From: Lachnospiraceae bacterium
GTDB lineage: Bacteria; Bacillota; Clostridia; Lachnospirales; Lachnospiraceae
NCBI GenBank assembly: GCA_025758065.1
Contig: CP107199.1
Location: forward strand, 2,143,501 to 2,207,500
DNA: 64,000 bases
Direction of reading: 5' to 3'
The position numbers and the translations under genes were made by a program. The first letter of the stretch is position 1; every line of letters starts with the position of its first letter. The notes beneath the pieces were generated by a model. The model was not told the origin of the DNA. It was given only the letters and a program-made list of their open reading frames with translations, and ran no database searches. Shown piece after piece: positions 1 to 9,224 of the stretch.

Positions 1-484
1 TAAGGGAATCATGGCCAGTGGCCTTGGCTGTATGATCACAGCTCTTTTTGGAGGCCTGCCATGTACATCTTATACACAGAATATAGGTATCGTGGCAGCT
101 ACCGGTGTAGCTTCCAGACGTGTGACCCAGTTTGCAGGGGGACTCTTCCAACTTTATGGTTTCTGTCCTAAAATGGCATATATCCTGGCAGGTATCCCTA
201 AACCGGTTATCGGAGCTGTTTTTCTAATCTCAGCGGCTTCCATCATGTTTTCTGGGATCGATTCCATTGTATCATCTCCAAGAACATTGAGAAATACGCT
301 GGTAGCCGGAATTACCCTTACTTTAGCAGTTATGCTTCCATATCAGTGTACTTCTACTTATAAAGAGTGGGCAGATGGACTTTCGCCATTTTTAAATATG
401 CTTTGTACTTCACCGGTATTTATTGCAGTACTGTGTGGTGTGGGATTAAATGTATTGTTGAATATTGTTTTAAAAGAATCATAA
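1..484 (+). CDS. NCS2 nucleobase (xanthine/uracil) permease, 3' part
   Basis: The reading frame is already open at the left edge (from base 2), so this is the C-terminal ~160 residues of a longer membrane transporter. The stretch GGLPCTSYTQNIG near residue 15 matches the TM10 signature of the nucleobase:cation symporter-2 family (GLPxTxYxxNxG). It is followed by several hydrophobic helices and a short basic tail. Members import xanthine, uric acid or uracil by ion symport across the cytoplasmic membrane. Which base is carried cannot be decided from this fragment. A hairpin terminator follows 20 bases after the stop. Confidence 0.85.
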   Translation, partial: KGIMASGLGCMITALFGGLPCTSYTQNIGIVAATGVASRRVTQFAGGLFQLYGFCPKMAYILAGIPKPVIGAVFLISAASIMFSGIDSIVSSPRTLRNTLVAGITLTLAVMLPYQCTSTYKEWADGLSPFLNMLCTSPVFIAVLCGVGLNVLLNIVLKES

Positions 485-503
485 GAATATCCTTTGATCA
501 AAT

Positions 504-540
504 AAGGGCTGCGGTTTTGAATCGCAGCCCTTAAAAAATT
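504..540 (+). terminator. Rho-independent-like hairpin after the permease
   Basis: Ten-bp perfect stem (504-513 with 523-532, AAGGGCTGCG) and a 9-base loop, followed by an A/T-rich stretch. It separates two converging genes and may serve both strands, although neither side has a long T run. Confidence 0.6.
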
Positions 541-586
541 TCTTATTCAATTCCAGATCTTCAGATCTTTTATGAATTTCTATGAA

Positions 587-1774
587 TTAGAAATCAACTT
601 CCTCATCATAGTAGCAGCACTTAAGCAGCTTAGCCATCAGATCTGGGTTGATGCTTCTTGGGTTGGAGCCGGTGCAGGCATCGCCTACTGCCAGTTCTGC
701 AACCTTAGGCAGTTTCTCCATGAATTCTTTCTCATCGATGATTCCGCCTTCATAGTACTTGATGCAGGTAGGAATATCCAGATCCTTGTTCATCTCGCGG
801 ATCCTTGCGATCAGAGCATCTACCAGTTCTTCATCAGTATTTCCCGGCAGGTTGATGAACTTAGCGATCTTAGCATATCTTGCAGCTGCTTCAGGTTCTT
901 TTGCGTTGTATTTGATAACCTTTGGCAGGTACATTGCGTTAGCACATCCATGAACAATATGTCCGCCAGAGTAAGCAGCACCGGTCTTGTGTGCCATAGA
1001 GTGAACGATACCTAATAATGCGTTAGAGAATGCCATACCAGCTAAGCACTGTGCGTCATGCATTTTAGCACGGGCATCCAGATCGCCATTGTAGGAAGCA
1101 ACCAGATATTCGTTGATCAGTTCGATTGCATGGAGTGCTAATGGATCGGTGTATTCGCAGTGCAGTGTGGAAACATAAGCCTCGATAGCATGAGTCATAG
1201 CATCCATACCAGTATGTGCGGTCAGCTTCTTAGGCATAGTAGCTGCTAAAGCCGGGTCAACGATAGCAACATCTGGTGTGATGTTGAAGTCAGCCAGAGG
1301 ATATTTGATTCCCTTAGCATAATCTGTGATTACAGAGAATGCAGTAACTTCGGTAGCTGTACCGGAGGTAGAGGAGATAGCACAGAATTTAGCTTTTGTA
1401 CGCAGTGTTGGGAAGCTGAATGGTGTGATCAGGTCTTCGAACTTGGTATCAGGATACTCATAGAATACCCACATAGCCTTTGCAGCATCGATTGGTGAAC
1501 CACCACCTACAGCTACGATCCAGTCAGGTTTGAATTCCTGCATAGCTTTTGCACCCTTCATAACGGTCTCTACAGAAGGATCTGGCTCAACGCCTTCAAA
1601 TAACTGAACTTCCATTCCTGCTTCTTTTAAGTAAGCTTCTACTTTATCCAGGAAACCGAAACGCTTCATGGAGCCGCCGCCTACAACAACAATGGCTTTC
1701 TTGCCAGGCAGTGTCTTTAAGGACTCCAGTGCATCTTTTCCATGGTATAAATCTCTTGGTAATGTGAATCTCAT
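587..1774 (-). CDS. Iron-containing alcohol dehydrogenase
   Basis: 395-residue cytosolic oxidoreductase of the iron (group III) alcohol dehydrogenase family; these reduce aldehydes to alcohols (or the reverse) with NAD(P)H. The nucleotide-binding GGGSPIDAAK lies near residue 93. The metal-site histidines are in GMDAMTHAIEAY and in GIVHSMAHKTGAAYSGGHIVHG. Length is normal. The start is supported by GGAGGTC 7 bases upstream. The overall sequence resembles butanol-dehydrogenase/AdhE C-domain-like members more than FucO. It lies downstream of and co-directional with a LysR regulator, separated by terminators, so regulation by that LysR is possible but not shown. The substrate is not determined. 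Confidence 0.9.
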   Translation of the reverse strand: MRFTLPRDLYHGKDALESLKTLPGKKAIVVVGGGSMKRFGFLDKVEAYLKEAGMEVQLFEGVEPDPSVETVMKGAKAMQEFKPDWIVAVGGGSPIDAAKAMWVFYEYPDTKFEDLITPFSFPTLRTKAKFCAISSTSGTATEVTAFSVITDYAKGIKYPLADFNITPDVAIVDPALAATMPKKLTAHTGMDAMTHAIEAYVSTLHCEYTDPLALHAIELINEYLVASYNGDLDARAKMHDAQCLAGMAFSNALLGIVHSMAHKTGAAYSGGHIVHGCANAMYLPKVIKYNAKEPEAAARYAKIAKFINLPGNTDEELVDALIARIREMNKDLDIPTCIKYYEGGIIDEKEFMEKLPKVAELAVGDACTGSNPRSINPDLMAKLLKCCYYDEEVDF

Positions 1775-1977
1775 AATTATGACCTCCTAAAAATATAGTT
1801 GTGTGATTGACTATATGTATCTGTTCGTTATTTCTTTAACAGCTATATAGTAGCACATTGATAAAAGTTTGACTAGATGCAAAAATGGAATAATGGTATT
1901 CCTGTAAGTATATCACTGGTTAATGAGAAGAAAATTGTGAAATGTGAATAAAAATAGAAAGCAGAAAGAAAAAAATA

Positions 1978-2092
1978 CTCAGTAACAGAAAAATAAACGA
2001 AAAAATGGCCAGCTCTGTTACTGAGAATATTGTTATTTTCAAGACGATATTTTAAGACCTGATGAAAATGGTCTTACAAAACAGAGCAGCCA
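1978..2092 (-). terminator. Two overlapping terminator hairpins after the LysR gene
   Basis: On the minus strand, TGGCTGCTCTGTT (2092-2080) can pair with AACAGAGCTGGCCA (2019-2006), followed by TTTTTT. A second perfect 11-bp stem, CTCAGTAACAG (2025-2015) with CTGTTACTGAG (1988-1978), is followed by TATTTTTTTCTTT. The two stems share bases 2015-2019, so only one can form at a time. The rest of the 319-base gap to the dehydrogenase start (1775-1977) holds no gene; a promoter for that gene must lie there, but no clear consensus was found. Confidence 0.65.
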
Positions 2093-2093
2093 G

Positions 2094-3020
2094 TTAGTCA
2101 GACAGCTGGCTGATAGTGCGGTCCAGCCACTGGGTCAGTTCTGTTTCTGCTTTGGACAGGCGGTAGTTGCTGCGACAGACTAAAAGATCCTTGAATACAT
2201 TATCCGGGCGGGTACATTCTCTCTGGATCAGTTTTGCTTCTGTAAGGGTGCTGTACGGAACAGGAGAAGTCCACATATAGGCACCTGGAAGATGGCGGAG
2301 AAATTCATACTGGCTGCCCCGGTCATAAATATAAATGGTATGGCGGGGATCACTGTCCGGAAGGACACAGTCAGTATTTTCCGGGGTAAAAGAAGGATAC
2401 TGGATATCTCCCTGAAGCAGTTCTACGGACTGGGAAAAATCAAGGTGGTCTAAAGGCTCCTTTCCTGCAAGAGGATGCGAGGGGGACATAAGTACCTTAG
2501 GAGAGAACTGCCATAAGACCTTGCTGTCCAAATGTTCATCCTGTATCATTTTAAGGAAAAATGGTTCGTAAAGTACCTGACAGCGGACAATGCCTAAGTC
2601 AAATTCTTTGGAAGAGACCAGACGGACCACGTCCTTGGAGTTCGTTTCTTTATAGCGCACATTGGTCGTAAAAAGCCGGTCATCTTCTTTTAAAAAATTC
2701 TTTAAAGTGCTGGATATATAAGAAGCACGGGGTCCGCAAAGACGAATTTCACGGGGACATTCCTTATTTCTGGAGCAGAGCTTGTCTAACTGAGCTTCCT
2801 GTTCCATGATCCCTTTTGCGTAGCGCAGGAATTCTTCTCCACGGACAGTAGGGATCATTCCCCTGCTGGTACGGTCAAAGATGGGACATCCAAGATCACG
2901 CTCCAGTTCACGGATGATCTTGCTTAAATGGGGCTGGTTCATATAATAGTTCTGGGCTGCTTTTGTAATAGAACCGGTTTTTTCTACTTCTACAGCGTAT
3001 TTTAAATAGGAAAGATTCAT
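2094..3020 (-). CDS. LysR-family transcriptional regulator
   Basis: 308-residue DNA-binding regulator. The N-terminal winged helix-turn-helix covers about residues 1-60 (MNLSYLKYAVEVEKTGSITKAAQ..NQPHLSKIIRELERDLG) and a periplasmic-binding-protein-like effector domain follows. An ATG 27 bases further upstream (3047) is in frame, but AGGAGA lies at the right distance only for the ATG at 3020, so the shorter form is chosen. It is divergent from apbE, with a palindrome near the apbE promoter, and co-directional with the alcohol dehydrogenase. Targets and effector are unknown. Confidence 0.88.
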   Translation of the reverse strand: MNLSYLKYAVEVEKTGSITKAAQNYYMNQPHLSKIIRELERDLGCPIFDRTSRGMIPTVRGEEFLRYAKGIMEQEAQLDKLCSRNKECPREIRLCGPRASYISSTLKNFLKEDDRLFTTNVRYKETNSKDVVRLVSSKEFDLGIVRCQVLYEPFFLKMIQDEHLDSKVLWQFSPKVLMSPSHPLAGKEPLDHLDFSQSVELLQGDIQYPSFTPENTDCVLPDSDPRHTIYIYDRGSQYEFLRHLPGAYMWTSPVPYSTLTEAKLIQRECTRPDNVFKDLLVCRSNYRLSKAETELTQWLDRTISQLSD

Positions 3021-3097
3021 ATGGGATCTCCTGTAACTCATTTTCATTTACAAGTATATACTAAATCCCTGTTCTTTTCAAAGTCTTTCTGGTTATG

Positions 3098-3127
3098 TTG
3101 ACAGTAAAACTGTCATAGTGATAAAAT
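3098..3127 (+). promoter_or_regulatory. Sigma-A promoter with internal palindrome, apbE
   Basis: TTGACA (3098-3103), 18-base spacer, TAAAAT (3122-3127). The 15-base palindrome GACAGTAAAACTGTC (3100-3114) overlaps the -35 box and spacer, a typical operator position. The predicted transcript start near 3134 lies after the first in-frame ATG (3126), which supports the later apbE start at 3195. Confidence 0.6.
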
Positions 3128-3194
3128 GATTACTGTTCATGCGTTGCGTGACAAAATTTGGAATGTGCTTATGGAAAAAAGAGATAATAAATAT

Positions 3195-4196
3195 ATGAAA
3201 AAACGAAATTGCATCCTGCTTACAGTTCTTTGTCTGGTGTTGTCATTAACAGGCTGTACAGAGAAGACAAAAGAGCCCATAAATAAAATGGATTTTCTGC
3301 TGAATACCTTTGTCAGTGTTACCTTGTATGATACAGACAAAGAAGAGATATTAGATGGTGCTCTGGATGTGTGCAGGGAATATGAAAATGTTTTAAGTAC
3401 CACCATCGACACAAGTGAGATCTACCAGATGAACCACAGAAAGCCGGGCGAAAGACAGTTTACAGTTTCTGATAAAACTGCGGAGGTTTTAAAGAAGGGA
3501 CTGGAGTATTGTGAAATGTCCGGCGGGGCCTTTGATATTACGATTGAGCCTTTAAGCAGTCTCTGGGACTTTGCAGGGGCAGATCCAGCAGTGCCGGAAA
3601 GCACAGCTATCCAGGCGGCTCTTGAAAAAGTAGGTTATAAGAAAGTCTTATTAGAAGGAAATACAGTTACTTTTGCAGATGATGATACAGCGATTGATCT
3701 GGGAGCCATTGCAAAGGGGTATATTGCAGACCGGATCAAAGATTATTTAACAGAACAGGGGGTAAAAAGTGCTATTATCAACCTGGGAGGCAATGTAGTC
3801 TGTGTAGGTGAAAAAACAGACGGAAAGCCTTTTAAGATCGGTCTTCAGAAACCTTTTGCAGACCGTACGGAAACAGTAGCAGCTTTGGATATCAATGACT
3901 TATCTGTTGTATCCTCTGGGGTGTATGAACGGCATTTTATCCAGGATGGGGTGAATTATCATCACATTTTAGACCCGCATACAGGCTATCCTTATGAAAA
4001 TGGCCTTACCCAGGTGACGATCATTTCAAAACTTTCTGTGGATGGAGACGGATTGAGCACATCCTGCTTTGCTTTAGGTCTGGAAAATGGAATGAAACTG
4101 GCTGATTCACTGGATGGTGTATATGCAGTGTTCATCACAGAAGATGGGGAACTGCATTATTCAGAAGGGACACAGGAGTTTCTAAGTTCTGATTAA
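3195..4196 (+). CDS. apbE: FAD:protein FMN transferase (ApbE), lipoprotein
   Basis: 333-residue exported lipoprotein. A signal peptide with lipobox LTGC near residue 20 is followed by the ApbE domain. Recognised motifs are GAIAKGYIADRI, HHILDPHTGYP and the Mg-site region DGDGLSTSCFALG. ApbE attaches FMN covalently to Thr/Ser of flavoproteins such as Rnf/Nqr subunits or extracellular FMN-binding domains. The in-frame ATG at 3126 lies upstream of the predicted transcript start, and the lipoprotein signal begins properly only at 3195. The ribosome binding site is weak. No Rnf or flavoprotein partner is encoded nearby. Confidence 0.9.
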   Translation: MKKRNCILLTVLCLVLSLTGCTEKTKEPINKMDFLLNTFVSVTLYDTDKEEILDGALDVCREYENVLSTTIDTSEIYQMNHRKPGERQFTVSDKTAEVLKKGLEYCEMSGGAFDITIEPLSSLWDFAGADPAVPESTAIQAALEKVGYKKVLLEGNTVTFADDDTAIDLGAIAKGYIADRIKDYLTEQGVKSAIINLGGNVVCVGEKTDGKPFKIGLQKPFADRTETVAALDINDLSVVSSGVYERHFIQDGVNYHHILDPHTGYPYENGLTQVTIISKLSVDGDGLSTSCFALGLENGMKLADSLDGVYAVFITEDGELHYSEGTQEFLSSD

Positions 4197-4213
4197 GGAA
4201 GGATAACTGGCAG

Positions 4214-4257
4214 GATTGGGAGAGTGCAAAGCACGCAGCGATCCCGTATCAGACAGG
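4214..4257. repeat. Small dispersed intergenic repeat, copy 1
   Basis: ATTGGGAGAGTGCAAAGCAC followed by a GATCC-GTATCAG tail. A closely similar sequence occurs at 58386-58427, and both contain the mini-hairpin GTGC-NNN-GCAC. It lies between apbE and the GtrA gene. Confidence 0.45.
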
Positions 4258-4322
4258 TTAAAATATTATAGAAAGAACTGACTGGGGAAAAGAAATATAA
4301 GGTCAGATGCAGGAGAAAAAAC

Positions 4323-4745
4323 GTGTTTGGAAAATTATGGAAAAAATGTGTAAATTATGAGACTATCAGCTACCTGGTCTGTGGTGTGCTGACAACAGCT
4401 GTGGACTTTGTTTCCTATACGTTATTCAGGAAGATGTCCATGGGTGTTGGTGTATCCCAGGCTTTTTCATGGTTGGCTGCGGTATTATTTGCCTATATTG
4501 TAAATAAGATCATTGTATTCCGCAATTTTAACATGCGCCCCTCTTACCTATTAAAAGAGGGCGGTGCTTTTTTTGCGGCAAGAGCTATTTCAGGAGTGGC
4601 GACCTGGATCTTATTGGTAGTGATGGTGAAGCTGGGAGGAGACAGAGGGCTTGTTTATGAAATGTTCTGCAAACTGACAGTTTCTGTTATCAATATGGTG
4701 GCAAATTATGTGTTCAGCAAACTTTGGATCTTTAAAAAGAAATAG
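4323..4745 (+). CDS. GtrA-family membrane protein
   Basis: 140-residue protein with four predicted transmembrane helices and the GtrA signature at its start (YLVCGVLTTAVDFVSYTLF) and end (VANYVFSKLWIF). GtrA/GtcA proteins are proposed flippases for polyprenyl-phosphate-linked sugars used to decorate wall polymers, teichoic acids or O-antigen. It starts at GTG with AGGAG 8 bases upstream. The next gene, a YfhO family protein, follows after 26 bases. The same families act together in Bacillus and Listeria lipoteichoic acid glycosylation, so a shared role is inferred. The matching GT2 glycosyltransferase is not in the window. Confidence 0.88.
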   Translation: MFGKLWKKCVNYETISYLVCGVLTTAVDFVSYTLFRKMSMGVGVSQAFSWLAAVLFAYIVNKIIVFRNFNMRPSYLLKEGGAFFAARAISGVATWILLVVMVKLGGDRGLVYEMFCKLTVSVINMVANYVFSKLWIFKKK

Positions 4746-4771
4746 GAACGGCTGTAAGAAAGGTGAATGCA

Positions 4772-7657
4772 GTGAGTCGTGAAGAAATAGAACAGGTAGA
4801 GAAGGAATTGGACGCAGTTTTGGAAATGGTCCAGAGACCGGTTACGGTAAAAAATGCAGACAACAGGGAGGAAGCAGCATCTTTGCAGGAAAATTTACAG
4901 GAAAGCTCGCAGGAAAAATCACAGAAAAATTTACAGGAAAGATCACAGGAAAGTGAGCTAGTGCAAATAGAAATAAAAAAAGAGAAAAAAAAGGCGGGAA
5001 GTCTGGGGAAAGCGAAAGAACAGACAGCAGCTGCAAGAGAAGAAAAAGTGGATGCTGTCCATAAGGCCGACGCGGATGAGAGAGAAGATGTACAAGCACC
5101 GGAAGAATTTAAAGACGAGCCGGAAAACGAAAGTGAGCCGGGAAATGGAGGCTTCCGCTTTCTGCGCCCAGGTGATGGTATGATCGCAGCCTTTTTTGTG
5201 CCGGTAGCTGTCCTGATCATTCTTTTTGCCCAGAGAGGTATTTTCCCATTTGGGGAAGAGTGCTTTTTACGGACAGACATGTACCATCAGTATGCCCCTT
5301 TCTTTTCTGAATTCCAGTACAAGCTAAAGCAGGGGGGGAGCCTGCTATACAGCTGGGATATTGGTATGGGAGTGAATTTTTCTGCCCTTTATGCCTATTA
5401 TCTGGCAAGTCCGGTGAACTGGCTGATCATTTTATGTCCAAAGAAATTCATCATTGAATTTATGACCATCCTGATCACTATAAAAACAGGCATCTGTGGC
5501 GTGACGTTTACCTGGTATCTGAACCGTCATTTTGAAAAAAAGCATTTTATAGCCGGTGTTTTTGGTATTTTCTATGCTTTAAGCGGTTATATGGCAGCTT
5601 ACAGCTGGAATATCATGTGGCTGGACTGCATCTGGCTTCTGCCACTGATCCTCTATGGGGCAGAGCAGCTGGTACGGGAGAAAAAGGGGCTGTTCTACTG
5701 CATTACCCTGGGACTTTCTATTCTGTCCAACTACTATATTTCTATTATGATCTGTATTTTTATGGTCATGTATGTGATCATGCAGGTCATTTTAAATCCG
5801 CCAAAGGGAGTAAAAGAACTGGCAGCAACAGGAGTGCGTTTTGGCTTTTATTCTCTCCTTGCAGGAGGATTGGCAGCTGTAGTGCTTCTGCCGGAGATCT
5901 ATGCTTTACAGGCAACTGCTTCCGGTGACTTTGATTTTCCAAAGACTATCAGCTGCTATTTTTCTATTTTTGATATGATCGCCCGCCATATTGGAAATGT
6001 GGGAACGGAGATAGGTCTGGACCATTGGCCTAATATTTACTGTGGTGTGGCGGTACTTATGTTCCTGCTCCTTTATCTGGGGGCAAAGAAGATAACAGTG
6101 CGGGAAAAGGCAGTTTACTGTGGTCTGCTGTTAATGTTTTATGCAAGCTTTTCCATTAATGTGTTAAACTTCATCTGGCATGGTTTCCATTATCCAAACA
6201 GCCTTCCCTGCAGGCAGTCCTTTATTTATATTGCCCTGGTGCTGACTATGTGCCATCAGGCCTGCCTGGAATTAAAAGAAATTTCCTGGAAGCAGGTGGT
6301 ATGGGCTTTCTGGGGTGCGGTCATTTTTGTGATCATGGCAGAGAAACTTGTGGATAACTCAGAGCAATTTCATTTTTCTGTGTTTTATGCAGCTATTATC
6401 TTCCTTTCTCTGTATATGGGACTTGTTTATCTGTACAAGAGAAAGCACTGGAATGAAGATGCGGTCATGATGCTCACACTGCTTTTAGTGGCAGTGGAAA
6501 CGGCTTTAAATTTAGGTGTCAGCAGTCTTCCCACTACCAGCAGAACAGCCTATGTAAAGGATAATGAAGACACCATACAGCTGGCTGGAAACATTAAAAG
6601 TGACACCTTTTACAGAGTGGAAAAGGGAGACAGCAAGACTAAAAATGACGGGGCATGGATGAATTATCCGTCGGCATCCCTGTTTTCTTCTGTAGCCAAT
6701 GCTTCTTTATCGGATTTTGTAAGATTCCTTGGATGTGAAAGCTCTACGAATGCTTACAGTATCAAGGGAAGCACCCCATTGGTGGACAGTCTGTTTTCCA
6801 TCCGCTATGGCATTTATCCGGATCAGCAGCCTTCAACTGGCTTACAGGACCAGCTGGGACGAAAAGGTTCCATGTGGCTTTATGAGAATAAATATACACT
6901 GCCTGTGGCATTTATGCTCCCGGGGGATGTGGAAGGCAACTGGCTGTTAGATTCCGGCAACCCGGCTGTCGTCCAGAATGATCTTTGCAATGTGCTGGGA
7001 ACCAGGGATGTTTTAGTGTCCAATGAAGGAGCTGCAGAAGGCAAAAAGTTTACCTTTACATCAGAAGAAAATGGTCAGTATTATGTATATGTGACCAACA
7101 AAAAGGTGGAAAAGGTTACTGCCGCCATGGGCGAAAAAAGCAAGACCTTTGACAATGTGGACAGAGGTTATTTCCTGGAACTTGGTTATCTTGTAAGAGG
7201 AACAGAGGTGGAGCTTCGCTGTGAAGATGATGGAAATCCAACACTTCAGGCAGAAGTATGGCGTTTTGATACAGAGGCGTTTAAAGAGTTTTATGAAAAA
7301 ATGGATCAGAATCCTGTAAAACTGTCCAGGTGGACAGATACGCAGCTTTCCGGTACTATTCATGCAGATACAGCCGGTACCATGTATACAAGCATTCCTT
7401 ATGATAAGGGCTGGAAACTTACAGTAGACGGTGTGGAAACAGAAACCAGGTCCATCTTTGATACATTTGTGGCAGCAGACTTAAGTGAAGGCGATCATGA
7501 GATCACTTTGACCTATGAGCCGGAAGGCTTAAAAACCGGTGCCATGATCACCGGTGTAAGCCTGTCTGTGTTTGCCGGTGCAGCCCTGTTTACAGCTGTA
7601 AATGAAAAAAATAAGAAAAAAATAGGCAAAAACAGAAAAAATAGCCGCAAAATGTGA
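4772..7657 (+). CDS. YfhO-family multipass membrane protein
   Basis: About 961 residues. The family has a GT-C-like fold with roughly a dozen helices followed by an extracytoplasmic domain; Bacillus/Listeria YfhO is proposed to transfer sugars from C55-P to teichoic acid. The first ~130 residues are an unusual hydrophilic, Glu/Gln/Lys-rich, low-complexity extension built from repeats of the type LQE(N/S)(L/S)QE, encoded by short near-repeats (4885-4955). The conserved membrane part starts near residue 135 (GMIAAFFVPVAVLIILF). A GTG at 4763 is also in frame, but AGAAAGG (4757-4763) spaces correctly only to the GTG at 4772. It is probably co-transcribed with the GtrA gene. Confidence 0.85.
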   Translation: MSREEIEQVEKELDAVLEMVQRPVTVKNADNREEAASLQENLQESSQEKSQKNLQERSQESELVQIEIKKEKKKAGSLGKAKEQTAAAREEKVDAVHKADADEREDVQAPEEFKDEPENESEPGNGGFRFLRPGDGMIAAFFVPVAVLIILFAQRGIFPFGEECFLRTDMYHQYAPFFSEFQYKLKQGGSLLYSWDIGMGVNFSALYAYYLASPVNWLIILCPKKFIIEFMTILITIKTGICGVTFTWYLNRHFEKKHFIAGVFGIFYALSGYMAAYSWNIMWLDCIWLLPLILYGAEQLVREKKGLFYCITLGLSILSNYYISIMICIFMVMYVIMQVILNPPKGVKELAATGVRFGFYSLLAGGLAAVVLLPEIYALQATASGDFDFPKTISCYFSIFDMIARHIGNVGTEIGLDHWPNIYCGVAVLMFLLLYLGAKKITVREKAVYCGLLLMFYASFSINVLNFIWHGFHYPNSLPCRQSFIYIALVLTMCHQACLELKEISWKQVVWAFWGAVIFVIMAEKLVDNSEQFHFSVFYAAIIFLSLYMGLVYLYKRKHWNEDAVMMLTLLLVAVETALNLGVSSLPTTSRTAYVKDNEDTIQLAGNIKSDTFYRVEKGDSKTKNDGAWMNYPSASLFSSVANASLSDFVRFLGCESSTNAYSIKGSTPLVDSLFSIRYGIYPDQQPSTGLQDQLGRKGSMWLYENKYTLPVAFMLPGDVEGNWLLDSGNPAVVQNDLCNVLGTRDVLVSNEGAAEGKKFTFTSEENGQYYVYVTNKKVEKVTAAMGEKSKTFDNVDRGYFLELGYLVRGTEVELRCEDDGNPTLQAEVWRFDTEAFKEFYEKMDQNPVKLSRWTDTQLSGTIHADTAGTMYTSIPYDKGWKLTVDGVETETRSIFDTFVAADLSEGDHEITLTYEPEGLKTGAMITGVSLSVFAGAALFTAVNEKNKKKIGKNRKNSRKM

Positions 7658-7724
7658 ATTTATAATGTATAATGAATAATCATACATGCAGATATAAAAA
7701 GAAAAGTAAAAGGAGACATCAATT

Positions 7725-9104
7725 ATGAAGCTTTGGGGCGGACGTTTCACAAAAGAAACAGACCAGCTGGTACAGAATTTTAATGAATCACTTTCATTTG
7801 ATCAGAAATTTTACCGTCAGGACATCAGAGGCAGCATTGCGCATGTAAAGATGTTAGCAAAACAGGGAATTCTGACAGAAGCAGACAGAGATGCCATTGT
7901 GGCAGGTCTTGAAGGCATCAGGGAAGACCTTGACAGCGGCAGTCTGGTGATCCCGTCAGACTCTGAATATGAGGATATCCATTCTTTCGTAGAAGGAACC
8001 TTAACAGAACGTATTGGTGAAGCAGGAAAGCGCCTTCATACAGGACGCAGCCGCAACGACCAGGTAGCTCTGGATATGAAGCTGTATACAAGAGATGAGA
8101 TCGATGAGATGGACGTTCTTGTAAAAGAACTTTTAAAAGAACTTCTGGTGATCATGGAAGCAAATACAGAGACATTTATGCCTGGTTTTACCCATTTACA
8201 GAAAGCACAGCCTGTAACATTGGCTCATCACGTAGGTGCATATTTTGAAATGTTCTCCAGGGACCGTTCCCGTTTACAGGATATCCGCAAGAGAATGAAT
8301 TACTGTCCACTAGGCTCCGGCGCCCTGGCTGGAACTACTTATCCTCTGGACAGAGAGTATACTGCAAAGCTTCTGGATTTTGATGGTCCAACCTTAAACT
8401 CCATGGATTCTGTTTCTGACCGCGATTACCTGATCGAGCTGTTAAGCGCATTATCTACGATTGCTATGCACTTAAGCCGTTTCAGTGAGGAGATCATTAT
8501 CTGGAATACCAATGAATACCGTTTCGTAGAGATCGATGATTCTTACAGCACCGGAAGCAGCATTATGCCTCAGAAGAAGAATCCTGATATTGCAGAGCTG
8601 ATCCGTGGAAAGAGCGGCCGCGTTTACGGTGCCCTGGTTTCTATGCTTACCACAATGAAAGGACTTCCTTTAGCATATGATAAGGATATGCAGGAAGATA
8701 AGGAGCTGACCTTTGATGCTATTGATACAGTGAAGGGCTGTCTGTCCTTATTTACCGGCATGATCTCTTCCATGAAATTCCGCAAGGATGTAATGGAAGC
8801 CAGTGCAAAGAATGGCTTTACCAATGCTACAGATGCAGCTGATTACCTGGTAAATCATGGCGTGCCGTTCCGTGATGCCCATGGCATTGTAGGACAGCTG
8901 GTACTGCTGTGCATTGACAAGGGCATTGCCTTAGATGATCTTTCATTAGAGGAATATAAGAAGATCAGTCCTGTGTTTGAGGAAGATGTATACGAAGCCA
9001 TCAGCATGAAGACCTGTGTAGAAAAGCGTATGACCATCGGAGCACCAGGTCCTGAAATGATGAAGAAAGTAATTGAGATCTATAAGAAGCAGTTAGAGCA
9101 GTAA
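7725..9104 (+). CDS. argH: Argininosuccinate lyase
   Basis: 459 residues, the normal length. It cleaves argininosuccinate to arginine and fumarate, the last step of arginine synthesis. The family signature GSSIMPQKKNPD is near residues 276-288, TGRSRNDQVA near 107 and the catalytic-His loop FTHLQKAQPV near 155. AAAGGAG stands before the ATG. argG is not in the window, so this is a detached arginine gene between the YfhO gene and sbcDC. A strong terminator follows. Confidence 0.97.
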   Translation: MKLWGGRFTKETDQLVQNFNESLSFDQKFYRQDIRGSIAHVKMLAKQGILTEADRDAIVAGLEGIREDLDSGSLVIPSDSEYEDIHSFVEGTLTERIGEAGKRLHTGRSRNDQVALDMKLYTRDEIDEMDVLVKELLKELLVIMEANTETFMPGFTHLQKAQPVTLAHHVGAYFEMFSRDRSRLQDIRKRMNYCPLGSGALAGTTYPLDREYTAKLLDFDGPTLNSMDSVSDRDYLIELLSALSTIAMHLSRFSEEIIIWNTNEYRFVEIDDSYSTGSSIMPQKKNPDIAELIRGKSGRVYGALVSMLTTMKGLPLAYDKDMQEDKELTFDAIDTVKGCLSLFTGMISSMKFRKDVMEASAKNGFTNATDAADYLVNHGVPFRDAHGIVGQLVLLCIDKGIALDDLSLEEYKKISPVFEEDVYEAISMKTCVEKRMTIGAPGPEMMKKVIEIYKKQLEQ

Positions 9105-9131
9105 CAAATACACATGATCAAGTGGAATGAG

Positions 9132-9172
9132 AGGTGCCGCAAAAGAAAAAAGTTTTTTTGCGGTGCCTTTTT
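9132..9172 (+). terminator. Rho-independent terminator of argH
   Basis: Thirteen-bp stem with two G-U pairs (9132-9144 with 9156-9168), closed by an A/T-rich loop and followed by five T. Confidence 0.85.
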
Positions 9173-9174
9173 GG

Positions 9175-9207
9175 TATAATGTACTCTTATTTCGAGAGTA
9201 CATTATA
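9175..9207. repeat. 33-bp perfect palindrome before sbcD (GTACTCT/AGAGTAC box)
   Basis: TATAATGTACTCT (9175-9187), a 7-base loop, then AGAGTACATTATA (9195-9207). The inner GTACTCT..CGAGAGTAC equals the ends of the 159-bp palindrome at 18141-18299, as if only the tips remained. It ends 18 bases before the sbcD start and contains a TATAAT that could act as a -10 box. Confidence 0.7.
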
Positions 9208-9224
9208 TAGGTTGGGAGGTTTTT

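Noticed and set aside
4732..5280. 182-codon minus-strand frame opposite the YfhO N-terminus
   Set aside because: Ser/Phe/Cys-rich antisense of the low-complexity repeats; no start signal.
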